Assembly: GCA_009914555.1 (NCBI GenBank)
Contig: WNDY01000012.1
Span: forward strand, 1 to 64,000
DNA from: Xylophilus sp.
GTDB lineage: Bacteria > Pseudomonadota > Gammaproteobacteria > Burkholderiales > Burkholderiaceae_C
Direction: 5' to 3'
DNA length: 64,000 nucleotides
The notes under the pieces were generated by a model. The model searched no databases, was not told the origin of the DNA, and worked only from the letters and a program-made list of their open reading frames with translations. Below are positions 1 through 8,442 of the stretch, piece by piece. Within the stretch, counting starts at the first letter, position 1, and each line of letters begins with the position of its first letter. The translations under genes were made by a program, and so were the position numbers.

Positions 1-72
1 TCGCAACAGTGCCTGCTGCCTGAACTCCAGGCTGAACTCCTGCCCCTTTCTGCCTGCCTTGCTCTTGGTCAT
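1..72 (-). CDS. Transposase OrfA-like protein, N-terminal 24 codons only
   Basis: The start ATG at 72-70 is preceded by a strong ribosome binding site (AGGAGG, 6 bases upstream). The visible residues begin MTKSKAGRKGQEF and continue SLEFRQQALLR, resembling the N-terminus of IS3-family OrfA proteins (a basic lead, then an EF-x-x-EF-type helix that opens the helix-turn-helix). It uses AGA and AGG arginine codons and GCA alanine codons that are rare in the neighbouring genes, which fits a mobile origin. The family is inferred from 24 residues and could be wrong. Confidence 0.45.
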   Translation of the reverse strand, partial: MTKSKAGRKGQEFSLEFRQQALLR

Positions 73-139
73 CGTCCACCTCCTATTGCGATAGTTAATC
101 GCTTATAGGGGTGTCCGTGAAACGGGGGCAAGATCATCA
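1..139. mobile_element. Right-hand edge of an IS3-like insertion sequence (partial)
   Basis: The window opens inside what looks like an insertion sequence. A transposase-like reading frame runs off the left edge, and about 60 bases upstream of its start lies a stretch (near 107-139) that reads on the minus strand as TGATCTTGCCCCCGTTTCAC followed by GGACA. This resembles the terminal inverted repeat of IS3-family elements, which begin with TG. The exact end (136 or 139) cannot be fixed without the other end. The aminotransferase gene of the neighbouring operon stops only 75 bases away. Confidence 0.5.
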
Positions 140-213
140 ATCCTCGCATCACCGCTCGGGCCATGAAGAGTGGATAGCGATTCTCGCTTATGCAATCATC
201 CGGGATGCGACAG

Positions 214-1452
214 CTAGCCGTGGCGCAGCAGCGCACAGAGGCGCGCGAAGCGCTCGTCGTCGAGCCAGGGGCTGTTGCTGATGGCCAGCAGCCGGGCGGC
301 CAGGTCGCGGGCGTGTGGCAGTTCCTCACTGGCCGCCGGCGGCACGCAGGCGCGGTAGCGGGCATAGTCGGGCAGGGCGCGGACGAAAGGCACGGACAGG
401 CCGTTGCCGTCGCCCCAGTGATCGCGCAGCAGGCCGTCGCGGCGCGCGGCGCCGTCGAGCAGCACCAGCAGCACGGGCCAGGTGCCCCGTGCGCCGGCGG
501 GGCTGTCGTGCAGGACCGTGCGCAAGCCGGGCAGCCCGGCCAACTGCGCGGTGCGGCGGTGGGCCCGCGCCTGCGCTTCGGCCAGGAAGGCCGGCAGTCG
601 GCGCAGCGCCTGTACGCCGACCGCGCGGCGCCAGCGGCCGACGCGGTGCAGGGGAATGGCGGGGTCGAAGTCGTCGCCGGCCGCTGCGGTCCAGTCGCCG
701 TGCGCGAGTGCGCTGCGCAGCGGGCGGCGGTAGGCCCAGCTCAGCGCGGACGGACGGTACAGCGCGTGATACCCCAGGAGTTCCACGCTGCGCCGGGCGT
801 CCATCAGGCACCTGGAGAAGGTACCCCCGTGAGTAACGTCGGCGAGTGCGCTGCGGCAGGCGGCTTGCAGCTTCGCATCGCGGGCTACCAGCACGCCTCC
901 TTCGAACAGCGTGAGGCCCTTTCCGACCGCCAGGCTGAAGAAACCGATGTCGCCGGCCAGGCCGACGCTGCGGCCATCGGCCGCGCGCGCGCCGAGGGCC
1001 TGGGCCGCGTCCTCGATGACGAAGGCGCCGCACGCGCGGGCGATGGCCAGCGCGGGCGCCAGGTCCACCACGCGGCCGCCCAGGTGCGTGGGCACGATGG
1101 CCAGCGTGCGGTCGCCGCACAGCGCGGCGAGGGCCTGCGGATCGAGGTCGAGCGACGAGGGCCGCAGGTCGCAGCAGCGCAGTTGCAGGCCGCAGTGGGC
1201 GACGGCGAGCGCGACCAGCGGGCAGGTGTAGGCCGGCACCACGACGGTGTCGCGGCCGGGCGCCAGCCGGCGCAGCGCGGTCAGCGCGGCGACGAAGGCC
1301 GCCGTGCCGGAGCAGGCGATCTCGGCCGCGTCGGTGCCGAGGAAGCGCGCGAGCGCGGCGCCCAGGTCGGCGTCGCGCCAGGCCCACAGGTCGCCGGCGC
1401 GCGGCGGCAGGCCAGCGGTGGGCGGGACGGTGATGTCAGCCGCGCTGGCCAT
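214..1452 (-). CDS. DegT/DnrJ/EryC1/StrS (ArnB-like) PLP aminotransferase
   Basis: A 412-residue fold-type I pyridoxal-phosphate enzyme of the family that aminates keto-sugars, usually nucleotide-activated ones. Visible marks are CSGTAAFVAAL near residue 48 (cofactor phosphate loop), the EDAAQALGA motif with Asp148 that pairs with the PLP ring nitrogen, and Lys178 in VGKGLTLFEGG as the probable Schiff-base lysine. Length is normal for the family. It is the last gene of a nine-gene operon and overlaps the preceding small transporter gene by 17 bases. The neighbouring ArnE/ArnF-sized proteins suggest a role like ArnB, making an amino-sugar for a lipid, but the substrate cannot be read from sequence and no glycosyltransferase is visible. 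Confidence 0.88.
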   Translation of the reverse strand: MASAADITVPPTAGLPPRAGDLWAWRDADLGAALARFLGTDAAEIACSGTAAFVAALTALRRLAPGRDTVVVPAYTCPLVALAVAHCGLQLRCCDLRPSSLDLDPQALAALCGDRTLAIVPTHLGGRVVDLAPALAIARACGAFVIEDAAQALGARAADGRSVGLAGDIGFFSLAVGKGLTLFEGGVLVARDAKLQAACRSALADVTHGGTFSRCLMDARRSVELLGYHALYRPSALSWAYRRPLRSALAHGDWTAAAGDDFDPAIPLHRVGRWRRAVGVQALRRLPAFLAEAQARAHRRTAQLAGLPGLRTVLHDSPAGARGTWPVLLVLLDGAARRDGLLRDHWGDGNGLSVPFVRALPDYARYRACVPPAASEELPHARDLAARLLAISNSPWLDDERFARLCALLRHG

Positions 1453-1903
1453 CGTGGAGCTGGGCGAGCGCGGCCGTGTGTGCCGCTGCGCCGGTACCCG
1501 CGTGGCCCGTGGCGTCGGCCGAGGCTTGCGCGTCGTCGCCGGTCTCGCTGATGGCCAGGCAGGCGATGCCGGCCACGATGAGCAGGCCGCCGGCGACCTG
1601 GGGCCAGCCGATGGTCTCGCCGAAGACGAGGACCGACACGGCCAGCACCGAGATGATCTCCAGGTGCGATGCGGCGAAGGCCGGGCCGATCGGCGCGCGG
1701 CGCAGCAGCGTCATCCAGGTGAAGAAGGCGCCGACGTAGCCGACAAAGGCGCCGTAGATCCAGGGCCGGCCGAACACGCGTGCGATCCAGGCCGGCGACA
1801 GCTCCAGCGGCAGCGCCTGCTCGCCCGCGATCTTGAAGCTGACCTGGGCCAGGGTATCGAAGGCCATCAGCACGAGAAAGCCGATGAGGTAGAAGCGCTT
1901 CAT
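1436..1903 (-). CDS. Small EamA-type membrane transporter, ArnF-like half
   Basis: A 155-residue inner-membrane protein with four predicted hydrophobic helices and a polar C-terminal tail of about 35 residues. It has the length of one EamA/SMR half, like ArnE and ArnF, which act as a heterodimer to flip undecaprenyl-phosphate-aminoarabinose. Its first helix (FDTLAQVSFKIAG) resembles that of the gene before it (VDSGGQLAFKAAA), as expected for paired halves. The start at 1903 overlaps the upstream stop in an ATGA arrangement. The longer in-frame extension upstream is arginine-rich shadow sequence. Function as a flippase half is inferred from size, pairing and context. Confidence 0.8.
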   Translation of the reverse strand: MKRFYLIGFLVLMAFDTLAQVSFKIAGEQALPLELSPAWIARVFGRPWIYGAFVGYVGAFFTWMTLLRRAPIGPAFAASHLEIISVLAVSVLVFGETIGWPQVAGGLLIVAGIACLAISETGDDAQASADATGHAGTGAAAHTAALAQLHDGQRG

Positions 1904-2286
1904 GCCTTGAGTCCCACGACCGCCACACCGAGCGACACCAGCAGGATGCCGGCCACGCGCATGCGCGAGAGCTTCTCGTCGAACAGCAGCCGGCCCGCGA
2001 CCATGATGGCCACGATGTTGATGGAGCCGAGCAGCACGCCCTCGGACAGCGGCACGAGCGACAGGAAGGCCAGCCAGAGCAGGAACTCGGCCACGTAGCA
2101 GACGATGCCGATCCACAGCCACGGCCGGCGCGCCATCCAGATCCAGCGGGCCAGGCCGTCGCCGGCGCGCGGGTCGGCGGCGGCGGCCTTGAAGGCCAGC
2201 TGGCCGCCGCTGTCGACCAGCACGTTGAGCACCCAGAGGGTGATGACCAGCGGCGACAGCGCCGCCGCCGTATCGGCTGCGGGCAT
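1900..2286 (-). CDS. Small EamA-type membrane transporter, ArnE-like half
   Basis: A 128-residue protein with four hydrophobic helices (about residues 12-32, 55-77, 80-100 and 108-127) and hardly any soluble part. EamA half-transporters of this size work as pairs, and the next gene encodes a matching half overlapping by four bases. It follows the esterase gene after 4 bases, so the two are almost certainly co-translated. By analogy with ArnE it may help move a lipid-linked intermediate across the inner membrane. A small-drug (SMR-type) exporter is the main alternative. Confidence 0.8.
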   Translation of the reverse strand: MPAADTAAALSPLVITLWVLNVLVDSGGQLAFKAAAADPRAGDGLARWIWMARRPWLWIGIVCYVAEFLLWLAFLSLVPLSEGVLLGSINIVAIMVAGRLLFDEKLSRMRVAGILLVSLGVAVVGLKA

Positions 2287-2290
2287 GGGG

Positions 2291-3208
2291 TTACGCGCTG
2301 TGCGCCAGGGCGCGCTGCACCGACTGCGCGGCGGCCGGCGCCGCGCGCCGCGGCGCGATGCCGGCCACGCGGCCGACGAAGTCCGCGGTGCGGGCGATGA
2401 CGGTGCGGCGCTCGCGGTCGATCACGATCAGGTGGTAGCTGTCGTGCAGCACGACCAGTTCGGCCTGCGGCACGCGGCGCACGATGTCCTGCGCGTTGCT
2501 GAGCTTCGCCACGTCGTCCTCGGCCGCGTGGATGACCAGGCAGGGCTGCTGGATGCGGCGCAGTTCGTGGTGCAGCACGTCGGCGGCCAGCTTGTGCATC
2601 TCGGCCACGGCCCACCACGGGTTGCCCGGCAGGCCGGCGGCGGTGCTGTCACCCGAGTTCATCTGCGCGACGATGCGCGCGCGCAGGGCCTCGTCCTTGA
2701 TGCCGTAGGGCGGCTGTTCAGTGAAGCAGCCGCGGCGGCCGATGCGCAGGGCCTTGAAGGCGCGCAGCAGGAACGACAGCCGGGTATAGGCCGGCATGCT
2801 CCAGCCGTCGTGGCGGAAGATCGGCGCGAGCGCGGCCACGCCGGCGATGCGTTCGGGCTGCCGCGCGGCCAGCCGCAGGGCCAGCAGCGCGCCCATCGAC
2901 AGGCCCGCCACCAGCACGCGGTCGACCCGTGCGGCCAGGCGCAGCGCGCCGGCCTCGACGCTGGCGTACCAGTCCTGCCAGCGGGTGGCGACCAGGTCGT
3001 CCTCGGTGCCGCAGTGGCCGGCGAGCTCGACCGCATAGACGGTGAAGCCGGCGCGATGGAGGCCGCGGCCGAGCGTGCGCATCTCGTTGGGCGTGCCGGT
3101 CAGCCCGTGGACCAGCAGCACGCCGGTGCGGCCGGCCTCGCCTTCGCCTTCGAGGAAGAATTCGTTGGCTGTCACGCACACCAACGAATGGGAGCTGGCG
3201 GCCATCAT
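2291..3208 (-). CDS. Alpha/beta hydrolase, carboxylesterase Est30-like
   Basis: A 305-residue serine hydrolase. It shows the oxyanion-hole segment LLVHGLTGTP near residue 31, the nucleophile elbow GLSMG with Ser104, an acidic residue in HAAEDD (Asp231 or 232), and catalytic His259 in DSYHLIVID. This Ser-Asp-His layout is that of the bacterial carboxylesterase/monoacylglycerol lipase group. No signal peptide is visible, so it is probably cytoplasmic. The start at 3208 (Met-Met) overlaps the upstream phosphatase stop by ATGA. Its place between a phosphatase and two flippase-like proteins suggests removal or transfer of an acyl group from a lipid intermediate. That role is inferred. Confidence 0.85.
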   Translation of the reverse strand: MMAASSHSLVCVTANEFFLEGEGEAGRTGVLLVHGLTGTPNEMRTLGRGLHRAGFTVYAVELAGHCGTEDDLVATRWQDWYASVEAGALRLAARVDRVLVAGLSMGALLALRLAARQPERIAGVAALAPIFRHDGWSMPAYTRLSFLLRAFKALRIGRRGCFTEQPPYGIKDEALRARIVAQMNSGDSTAAGLPGNPWWAVAEMHKLAADVLHHELRRIQQPCLVIHAAEDDVAKLSNAQDIVRRVPQAELVVLHDSYHLIVIDRERRTVIARTADFVGRVAGIAPRRAAPAAAQSVQRALAHSA

Positions 3209-3945
3209 GCCGCCACCGCCAGCGCGTGCCCGGTCGCTTCGGCCAGCAGCGGCAGCGCGTCGGCGAAGTTCACGAACGGCGCGTGGACGATGCCGTTGGC
3301 GCGGCAGTAGTCGATCAGGCGGTACTTGGCGAGCACGAAGTCGGCCTTGCCGCTCACGCAGAAGTCGGAGGTGCTGTCGCCCACGAACACCACCGGGCCG
3401 TGGGCGTTGCGCTGTTCGCCCAGGCGCTCGCACTTGCAGTTGCCGCTGGCGCGCACGCAGGCGCTGCTGGCCCAGGGCGAGTCGAGCCGCCAACTGCGCC
3501 CGCCGGTCTGCACCAGGCGGTTGGCGATGACCGGCAGGTGGCCCAGGCCGTGGCGCGCGAGCACGTGGCGGATGGCGAAGTCGATGCCGTCGCTCACCAC
3601 CGACAGCGGCATGCCCCAGCGCGCTGCAGCGGCGGCGAAGGCCGGGAAGTGCGGGTCGATCGGAAGCATGTCGAGGTGCGCGCGCAGCTCGGCGTCGGAC
3701 ATGTCGAGCAGCGCGACCTGGCCCTTCATGCATTCGCGCGAGCCGATTTCGCCGCGCTCCCAGGCGTCTTCGAGCGCCTGCCAGCCGGGCTTGCCGAAGC
3801 GCTGGAGCAGCGTGTCGGTCACGTCGTCGATGCTGATGGTGCCGTCGAAGTCGCATTGCACCGACCAGCCCAGGGGCTGCGCGGGCTGTGCCGCGATCGG
3901 GATGACCTGGCCGGGCAGGTGGATGGCGATGGTGGTATCAGTCAT
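3205..3945 (-). CDS. MtnX-like HAD-IB family phosphatase
   Basis: A 246-residue phosphatase of the haloacid dehalogenase superfamily. Motif I is DFDGTIS (Asp32 nucleophile, Asp34 acid/base), motif II is the serine of VVSDG near residue 119, and motif IV is GDSTSDF with Asp191 and Asp195 for magnesium. A cluster of three cysteines around residues 164-173 (SSACVRASGNCKC) is notable. It resembles phosphoserine/phosphocholine-type phosphatases and MtnX, but no methionine-salvage genes are near. The gene overlaps the adaptor gene by 8 bases and the esterase by 4, inside the exporter operon, so a phospholipid or phospho-sugar intermediate is a more likely substrate than a methylthioribose derivative. 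Confidence 0.83.
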   Translation of the reverse strand: MTDTTIAIHLPGQVIPIAAQPAQPLGWSVQCDFDGTISIDDVTDTLLQRFGKPGWQALEDAWERGEIGSRECMKGQVALLDMSDAELRAHLDMLPIDPHFPAFAAAAARWGMPLSVVSDGIDFAIRHVLARHGLGHLPVIANRLVQTGGRSWRLDSPWASSACVRASGNCKCERLGEQRNAHGPVVFVGDSTSDFCVSGKADFVLAKYRLIDYCRANGIVHAPFVNFADALPLLAEATGHALAVAA

Positions 3946-4900
3946 GAAGAAAACTCACTCTCACGTTCTGGCCCGGGCGGGCCGTCAGGGCGTTCCTGCC
4001 CTGGGATGGGTCGAATTCGAGGACGCACTCAATCACACGCTGCGGGCCGCGCTGGGCGTCGTCCAGCAGGCGGGCGGCGCCGTACAGCGGGCTGATGCGC
4101 ACCACGCGGGCCGTGGGCAGCGCGGCGCCCGCGGGCGCGTCGCCGTCGGGCACGACGGTGGCGCGCATGCCGGGGCGCACCGCGTCGGCATAGGTTTCGT
4201 TGAGTTCGGCGCGCACCACCAGCGGCCGCTTCGGCAGCAGCACCAGCGCTGCCGTGCCGCCGGTGGGCGTGGTGTGTGTGCCGGGCTGGGCCTGCACGCG
4301 CACGACGGTGCCGTCCTCGGGCGCGTGCAGCGCAAAGCGGGCGAGCTGCGCGCGGGCCTGGGCCAGCGTGCTGCGGGCCACGGCGGCTTCGGCATCGGCG
4401 ACGGCGAGTTCGGACTGGGCATCGCGCAGCGCCTGGGCGGATTCATCGCTGCGCTGGGCGTCGGCCGCGCCGGCAGCGGCGGCCTCGCGCAGCCGCGCGG
4501 CCGCCGCCTGGAGCGCGGGCAGGCGCTGGGCGCGGGCCTGGCGGCGGGCGGCGGCGAGGCGGGATTCGGCCTCGGCCACGGCCACGTCGGCCTGGGGCCC
4601 GGCGGACGACAGGCGCAGCAGCAGCTGGCCGCGGCGCACCGTATCGCCCTCCCGCACGGCCACCTGTTCGACCGTGCCTTCGGCCGCGGGCGAGAGGGCG
4701 ACCAGGCCGCCCTGCACCTCGACCGTGCCGCGGGCCACGGCGACCTCGCGGCTGGCCGGGTCGGCGAGGGCGGCCACGGCCGCGGGCAGCGGCGTGTGGC
4801 GGCCGTCGGAGCAGCCGGCCAACCCCAGCGCCGCCGCCAGCACGGCTGCCATCGCAGGGAGGGGTATATGCCCATACTGGGCATGCAATGCGCGCATCAT
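3938..4900 (-). CDS. HlyD/DevB-type periplasmic adaptor lipoprotein
   Basis: A 320-residue membrane-fusion protein that would bridge the ABC permease and the outer-membrane channel. A lipoprotein signal with LAGC at residues 27-30 is followed by a lipoyl-like half-motif (SPAAEGTVEQVAVREGD), a long alanine-rich coiled-coil hairpin, the second lipoyl half (LHAPEDGTVVRV) and beta-barrel segments. The start at 4900 gives an ATGA overlap with the ATPase gene. The longer frame upstream of it is antisense-like arginine-rich sequence. The first 13 or so codons lie in a 53-bp-spaced repeat element (4860-4920), so the N-terminus may differ from relatives. Confidence 0.85.
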   Translation of the reverse strand: MMRALHAQYGHIPLPAMAAVLAAALGLAGCSDGRHTPLPAAVAALADPASREVAVARGTVEVQGGLVALSPAAEGTVEQVAVREGDTVRRGQLLLRLSSAGPQADVAVAEAESRLAAARRQARAQRLPALQAAAARLREAAAAGAADAQRSDESAQALRDAQSELAVADAEAAVARSTLAQARAQLARFALHAPEDGTVVRVQAQPGTHTTPTGGTAALVLLPKRPLVVRAELNETYADAVRPGMRATVVPDGDAPAGAALPTARVVRISPLYGAARLLDDAQRGPQRVIECVLEFDPSQGRNALTARPGQNVRVSFLHD

Positions 4901-4920
4901 GGTTCTACAGGGTGGGGTAT
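4860..4920. repeat. 53-bp-spaced paired-palindrome element, copy a
   Basis: Two direct half-sites, AGGGGTAT (4860-4867) and TGGGGTAT (4913-4920), have centres 53 bp apart. Between them lies a perfect hairpin (ATGCCCA, 3-base loop, TGGGCAT). It overlaps the end of the ATPase gene and the start of the adaptor gene, including their shared ATGA. Confidence 0.6.
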
Positions 4921-5682
4921 CTGCGCCGCGGGAGCTGGCGTGCCTGTTGCAGGGCGCCAGTCGCTGCGGATCGCGCCGTCTTCCATGCCGAGCACGCGGT
5001 CGGCATGGCGTACCAGCCGCGGGTCGTGGCTGACGCACAGCACCGTGGTGCCGTGGCCGCGGGCGATGCGGTGCAGGATGTCGATGACGCGCTGGCCGTT
5101 CTCGGCATCGAGCGCGCTGGTGGGTTCGTCGGCGAACAGCAGCTGCGGCTCCTTGGCCAGCGCGCGGGCGATGGCCACGCGCTGCTTCTCGCCGCCGGAG
5201 AGCTGGGCCGGGCGCAGCGCGGCGCGGTGGGCCATGCCCACTTCCTCCAGCGCGGCGAGCGCGCGGCGGGCGCTGGCGCGGTCGTCGATGCCCAGGTAGC
5301 CCAGCGGCAGCTGCACCTGCTCCAGCGCGGTCAGCGCCGGGAACAGGTTGAAGCCCTGGAACACGAAGCCGGTGTGGTGCAGGCGGAAGCGCTCCAGCGC
5401 GCGGGAGCCCAGCGTGCCGATCTCCTGGCCCAGCGCGCGCACCCGGCCGGATTCGGGCCGCTGCAGGCCCGACAGCAGCGACAGCAGCGTGCTCTTGCCG
5501 CAGCCCGAGGGGCCGGAGATCAGCGTCAGCTCGCCGGGCTGGATCGCGAGCGTGAGCCCCTGCAGCACGTGCATGCGCACCACGCCGGTCACGAAGGACT
5601 GGTGCAGGTCGACGGCCTCCAGGCTCGGCGGCGTGCTGTGGGAGGCTGCGGTGCGCGGCGATGCGGTGGTGGGATGCGGCAT
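4897..5682 (-). CDS. ABC transporter ATPase, DevA/MacB-type
   Basis: A 261-residue nucleotide-binding subunit of an export ABC complex. It shows Walker A GPSGCGKST (57-65), the Q-loop in FVFQGFNLFP, signature LSGGEKQRVAIARAL, Walker B LLFADEPTSALD and the switch histidine in VSHD. The close match to DevA/LolD-type ATPases and the adjacent FtsX-type permease indicate a mechanotransmission-type exporter rather than a classical importer. The start at 5682 was chosen because it is the last ATG before the conserved EAVDLHQSF strand and sits 14 bases after the permease stop. The C-terminal tail past residue 240 is proline-rich, and its last codons lie in a repeat element. Confidence 0.92.
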   Translation of the reverse strand: MPHPTTASPRTAASHSTPPSLEAVDLHQSFVTGVVRMHVLQGLTLAIQPGELTLISGPSGCGKSTLLSLLSGLQRPESGRVRALGQEIGTLGSRALERFRLHHTGFVFQGFNLFPALTALEQVQLPLGYLGIDDRASARRALAALEEVGMAHRAALRPAQLSGGEKQRVAIARALAKEPQLLFADEPTSALDAENGQRVIDILHRIARGHGTTVLCVSHDPRLVRHADRVLGMEDGAIRSDWRPATGTPAPAAQIPHPVEP

Positions 5683-5696
5683 GGCGATGTCGTCCT

Positions 5697-6842
5697 TCAG
5701 CGCAGCAGCAGCGCAGGATCGGCCCGCAGCAGGCCGCGCATGGCCGCCAGCCCCGACAGCAGCGCCAGCGCGCCGACCAGGACCGCGCAGGCCAGCGCCA
5801 CGGGCCAGTTCATGGCCACCGGCACGCTGTAGGCCGAGGCGGCCGACAGCAGCGCGCTGCTGGCCGCCAGCGCCAGCGCCAGGCCCAGGCCGCCGATCCA
5901 GAACGACTGGCCCAGCACCACGCGGCCCAGCGCGGCGCGGCTGGCGCCGAGCGCATTGAGCATCGCATATTCGCGCGCCGATCCGGCCGCCACGGCGGCC
6001 AGCGACTGGCTGGTGACCACGGCGCCCACGATGCAGACGATCACCGCCATGAACAGCACGGCCGCGCCGGCGCCGGTGTCGAGCATCCAGTGCAGCTGCG
6101 AGCGGCGCGCGAAGTCGTGCGCCGTCCACACGGCGTAGGCGCCGAAACTGCGGCCGGCCGGCGCCAGCCGCGCGGCGGCGGCCCCGGCGTCGGCGCCGGG
6201 ACGCAGGCGGGCGACATAGTAGGTGGCGCCGGCCGGGGCGTCCGGGCCGCCGATGTCGCGCGCCGTGTCCAGCGAGGCCAGCACGTTGGCGCCGCCCAGG
6301 CCGCGCAGGCCGTCGACCACGGCGGCCACGCGCACGCGGTGGCCGTTGATGAAGGCGGTGGAGCCCTCGGCCGCGCCGAGCGTGGTCAGGTCGGCCCGGT
6401 CCACGATCACCGCGCCGGGGGCGCGCAGCAGGGCGCGCTGCCAGGGCGCGAGCACCTGCGAGAACAGCAGCGCGTCGCCGCCGGTGCGGATGCCCGAGAG
6501 GTAGACCGAGACGCCGCCGGCCGCGGCCGCATCGGCGCTGCCGGTGCGCCAGTCGCCGTCGATCCAGACGTAGGGCTCGACGGCGGTCACGTCGGCGTCC
6601 ATGCGCAGGCGCATCTCGACGTCGGGGCCGATGGCGCGGCCGAAGTTCACGCTCTGGGTGCCGGGGTAGCCGGCCCAGAGGTCGGCCGACGAGGCGGTCA
6701 CGTAGACCGCAGCGCTGCCGAAGATGCCCAGCACCAGCGCGGCCTGCACCGCCAGGAGCAGGCCCGAGAAGCCCACGGCCACGACGGCGGGCACGAAGCG
6801 CCGCCATTCGTGGACCAGCGTCTTGCGGGCCAGGGCGATCAT
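5697..6842 (-). CDS. FtsX/DevC-like ABC transporter permease
   Basis: A 381-residue permease with the four-helix layout of the FtsX family: helix 1 near residues 15-38, a large periplasmic domain of about 220 residues, then three helices near 260-285, 310-335 and 345-370. The periplasmic start (YVTASSADLWAGYPG followed by TQSVNFGR) resembles DevC of cyanobacterial DevBCA exporters, which move heterocyst glycolipids through a TolC-type channel. The gene starts inside the stop of the outer-membrane factor (ATGA) and is followed by its ATPase after 14 bases. The substrate is unknown. A lipid or glycolipid is suggested by the family and by the operon. Confidence 0.87.
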   Translation of the reverse strand: MIALARKTLVHEWRRFVPAVVAVGFSGLLLAVQAALVLGIFGSAAVYVTASSADLWAGYPGTQSVNFGRAIGPDVEMRLRMDADVTAVEPYVWIDGDWRTGSADAAAAGGVSVYLSGIRTGGDALLFSQVLAPWQRALLRAPGAVIVDRADLTTLGAAEGSTAFINGHRVRVAAVVDGLRGLGGANVLASLDTARDIGGPDAPAGATYYVARLRPGADAGAAAARLAPAGRSFGAYAVWTAHDFARRSQLHWMLDTGAGAAVLFMAVIVCIVGAVVTSQSLAAVAAGSAREYAMLNALGASRAALGRVVLGQSFWIGGLGLALALAASSALLSAASAYSVPVAMNWPVALACAVLVGALALLSGLAAMRGLLRADPALLLR

Positions 6843-8368
6843 CGTGCGGCTCCTTCGGCGCTGGCGACGGGGGTGTCTTCCCCGGCCGGCAGCGGTGCGC
6901 CGCCGAGCGCCTTGTAGAGCGCGATGAAGGCCAGCGACCGTGCGGCCCGCGCGGTGGCCAGGTCGGCCTCGGCCTGGAGCAGGTCGCGGCGCAGCGGCAG
7001 GCCGTCGTATTCGCTCGCGAGGCCGAGCGTTGCGCGGCGGGCCTGGGTGCCGGCCTGGGCGGCGAGCAGGGCGCGGGCCTGGTCGAGCGCGGCGGCGCGC
7101 TCGCCCTGGCGGGCCAGCGCGGCGAGGGCGCCGTCGGCCTCGGCCACGCCGTCCTGCACCGCGCGGCGCCAGGCCAGGGTGGCGTTGTCCAGCCCGATCG
7201 CGTCGGCGTCGGCCTGGGCGCGGCGGCGGCCCCAGTCGAACAGCGGGATGTCGATCACCGGGCCGAGCGCGGGCTGGTTCTCGGTGCTGTTGCGGCGGTT
7301 CTGCGTGAGGTTGTACGAATAGAGCAGGCGGCCCGAGAGCGCGAGGCGCGGGTACAGCTCCGAGCGCGAGATGCCCAAAGCGGCGGCGGCGCGTTCCACG
7401 TCGGCTTCGGCGCGCCGGATGTCGGGACGGGTGCGCACCAGGTCGCCCGGCAGCGCATCGACGGTGAAAGCGGCGAGCACCGGGGCGGGCTGGACCGGGC
7501 CCTGGGTCCAGGCGGCGTCGGGCGCTGGCCGGCCCAGCAGCACGGCCAGGACCAGCGCGGCGCGGGTGGCGGCCTCGCGCGGCAGCGCTTCCTGGGCATG
7601 CGACTGGGCGGCGCGCGCGCGGGCCTGGGCCAGCTCGTCGCTGGTGCCCAGGTGGGTGCGCAGCCGCACCTCGGCCAGTGCCGCGGCGCGGTCGTCGAGG
7701 GCGGCGATGCGGCCCGCCAGCGCCTGCTGGGCGCGGGCGGTGCGCAGGTCCAGCCAGTGCCGCGCCACGTCGGCCACCACGGCCACGCGGACGGCCTGCA
7801 GCTCGGCCGCGGCGTCCTGGATGCCGGCGGCGCCGGCGCGGCGGGCGGCGTCGGCCGCGCCGAACAGGCCGAACTCCCAGGCCATGTCGATGCTGGCCTG
7901 GAAGTAGTTATCGATGGCCGCCACGTCCTGCACCGTGCGGGCGCCGGCGCTGAAGGCCGGGCGGAACTGCGCGTCGGCCCGGCCGGCCTGCAGCCGCGCC
8001 TGGCGCAGCCGGCCGGCGGCCTGGGCCAGGTCGAGGTTGCGGGCCAGGGCTTCGTCGACCAGCGCGTCGAGCGCCGGGTCGCCGAACTGCTTCCACCAGG
8101 CGCGCAGCACGGGCGCCGCGGCGCTGCCGGCCGGCGCGGGCTGCGACCAGGCGGCCGGCGCGGCGTCGGCCGGCAGCGGGGCCGGCACGGGCGCGGTGCA
8201 GCCGGCCGCCAGCAGGACGGCGAGCACGGCGGCGGCGCAGGAGCGGGTGGGCGGGACGGAGCGGATCACGCGGAGGGCAGGGGGCAGGGGCGCAGGCGAC
8301 AGGGAGGAGACAGTGACAGCAGGTTGCAATTGGGCACCGCCGGGCTTGCGTGGTGGTGCATGGTTCAT
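6839..8368 (-). CDS. Outer-membrane efflux lipoprotein, NodT/TolC family
   Basis: About 509 residues if the ATG at 8368 is used. A hydrophobic stretch ends in a lipobox (LLAAGC), followed by two similar outer-membrane efflux halves (WWKQFGDPALDALVDEAL opens the first). The second carries RTRPDIRRAEADVERAAAAL, a hallmark of NodT-type factors. The region before the lipobox is unusually long and proline-rich, so a later GTG start near 8270 is possible. It is the first gene of the nine-gene operon, diverging from the response regulator across about 75 bases. With the adaptor, permease and ATPase it completes a tripartite exporter spanning the envelope. Confidence 0.85.
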   Translation of the reverse strand: MNHAPPRKPGGAQLQPAVTVSSLSPAPLPPALRVIRSVPPTRSCAAAVLAVLLAAGCTAPVPAPLPADAAPAAWSQPAPAGSAAAPVLRAWWKQFGDPALDALVDEALARNLDLAQAAGRLRQARLQAGRADAQFRPAFSAGARTVQDVAAIDNYFQASIDMAWEFGLFGAADAARRAGAAGIQDAAAELQAVRVAVVADVARHWLDLRTARAQQALAGRIAALDDRAAALAEVRLRTHLGTSDELAQARARAAQSHAQEALPREAATRAALVLAVLLGRPAPDAAWTQGPVQPAPVLAAFTVDALPGDLVRTRPDIRRAEADVERAAAALGISRSELYPRLALSGRLLYSYNLTQNRRNSTENQPALGPVIDIPLFDWGRRRAQADADAIGLDNATLAWRRAVQDGVAEADGALAALARQGERAAALDQARALLAAQAGTQARRATLGLASEYDGLPLRRDLLQAEADLATARAARSLAFIALYKALGGAPLPAGEDTPVASAEGAAR

Positions 8369-8442
8369 GGAGATCGCGTGGAGACCGAAGGCTGATCTGT
8401 GCCTTGGGGATAATCCTTCGGCCACCCGCTTCGCACCTGCCC

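Noticed and set aside
769..837. ATACCCC and TACCCCCG about 53 bp apart inside the aminotransferase gene
   Set aside because: It fits the spacing of the repeat family loosely, but the half-sites are weak, no internal stem is seen and the protein there looks conserved. Probably chance.
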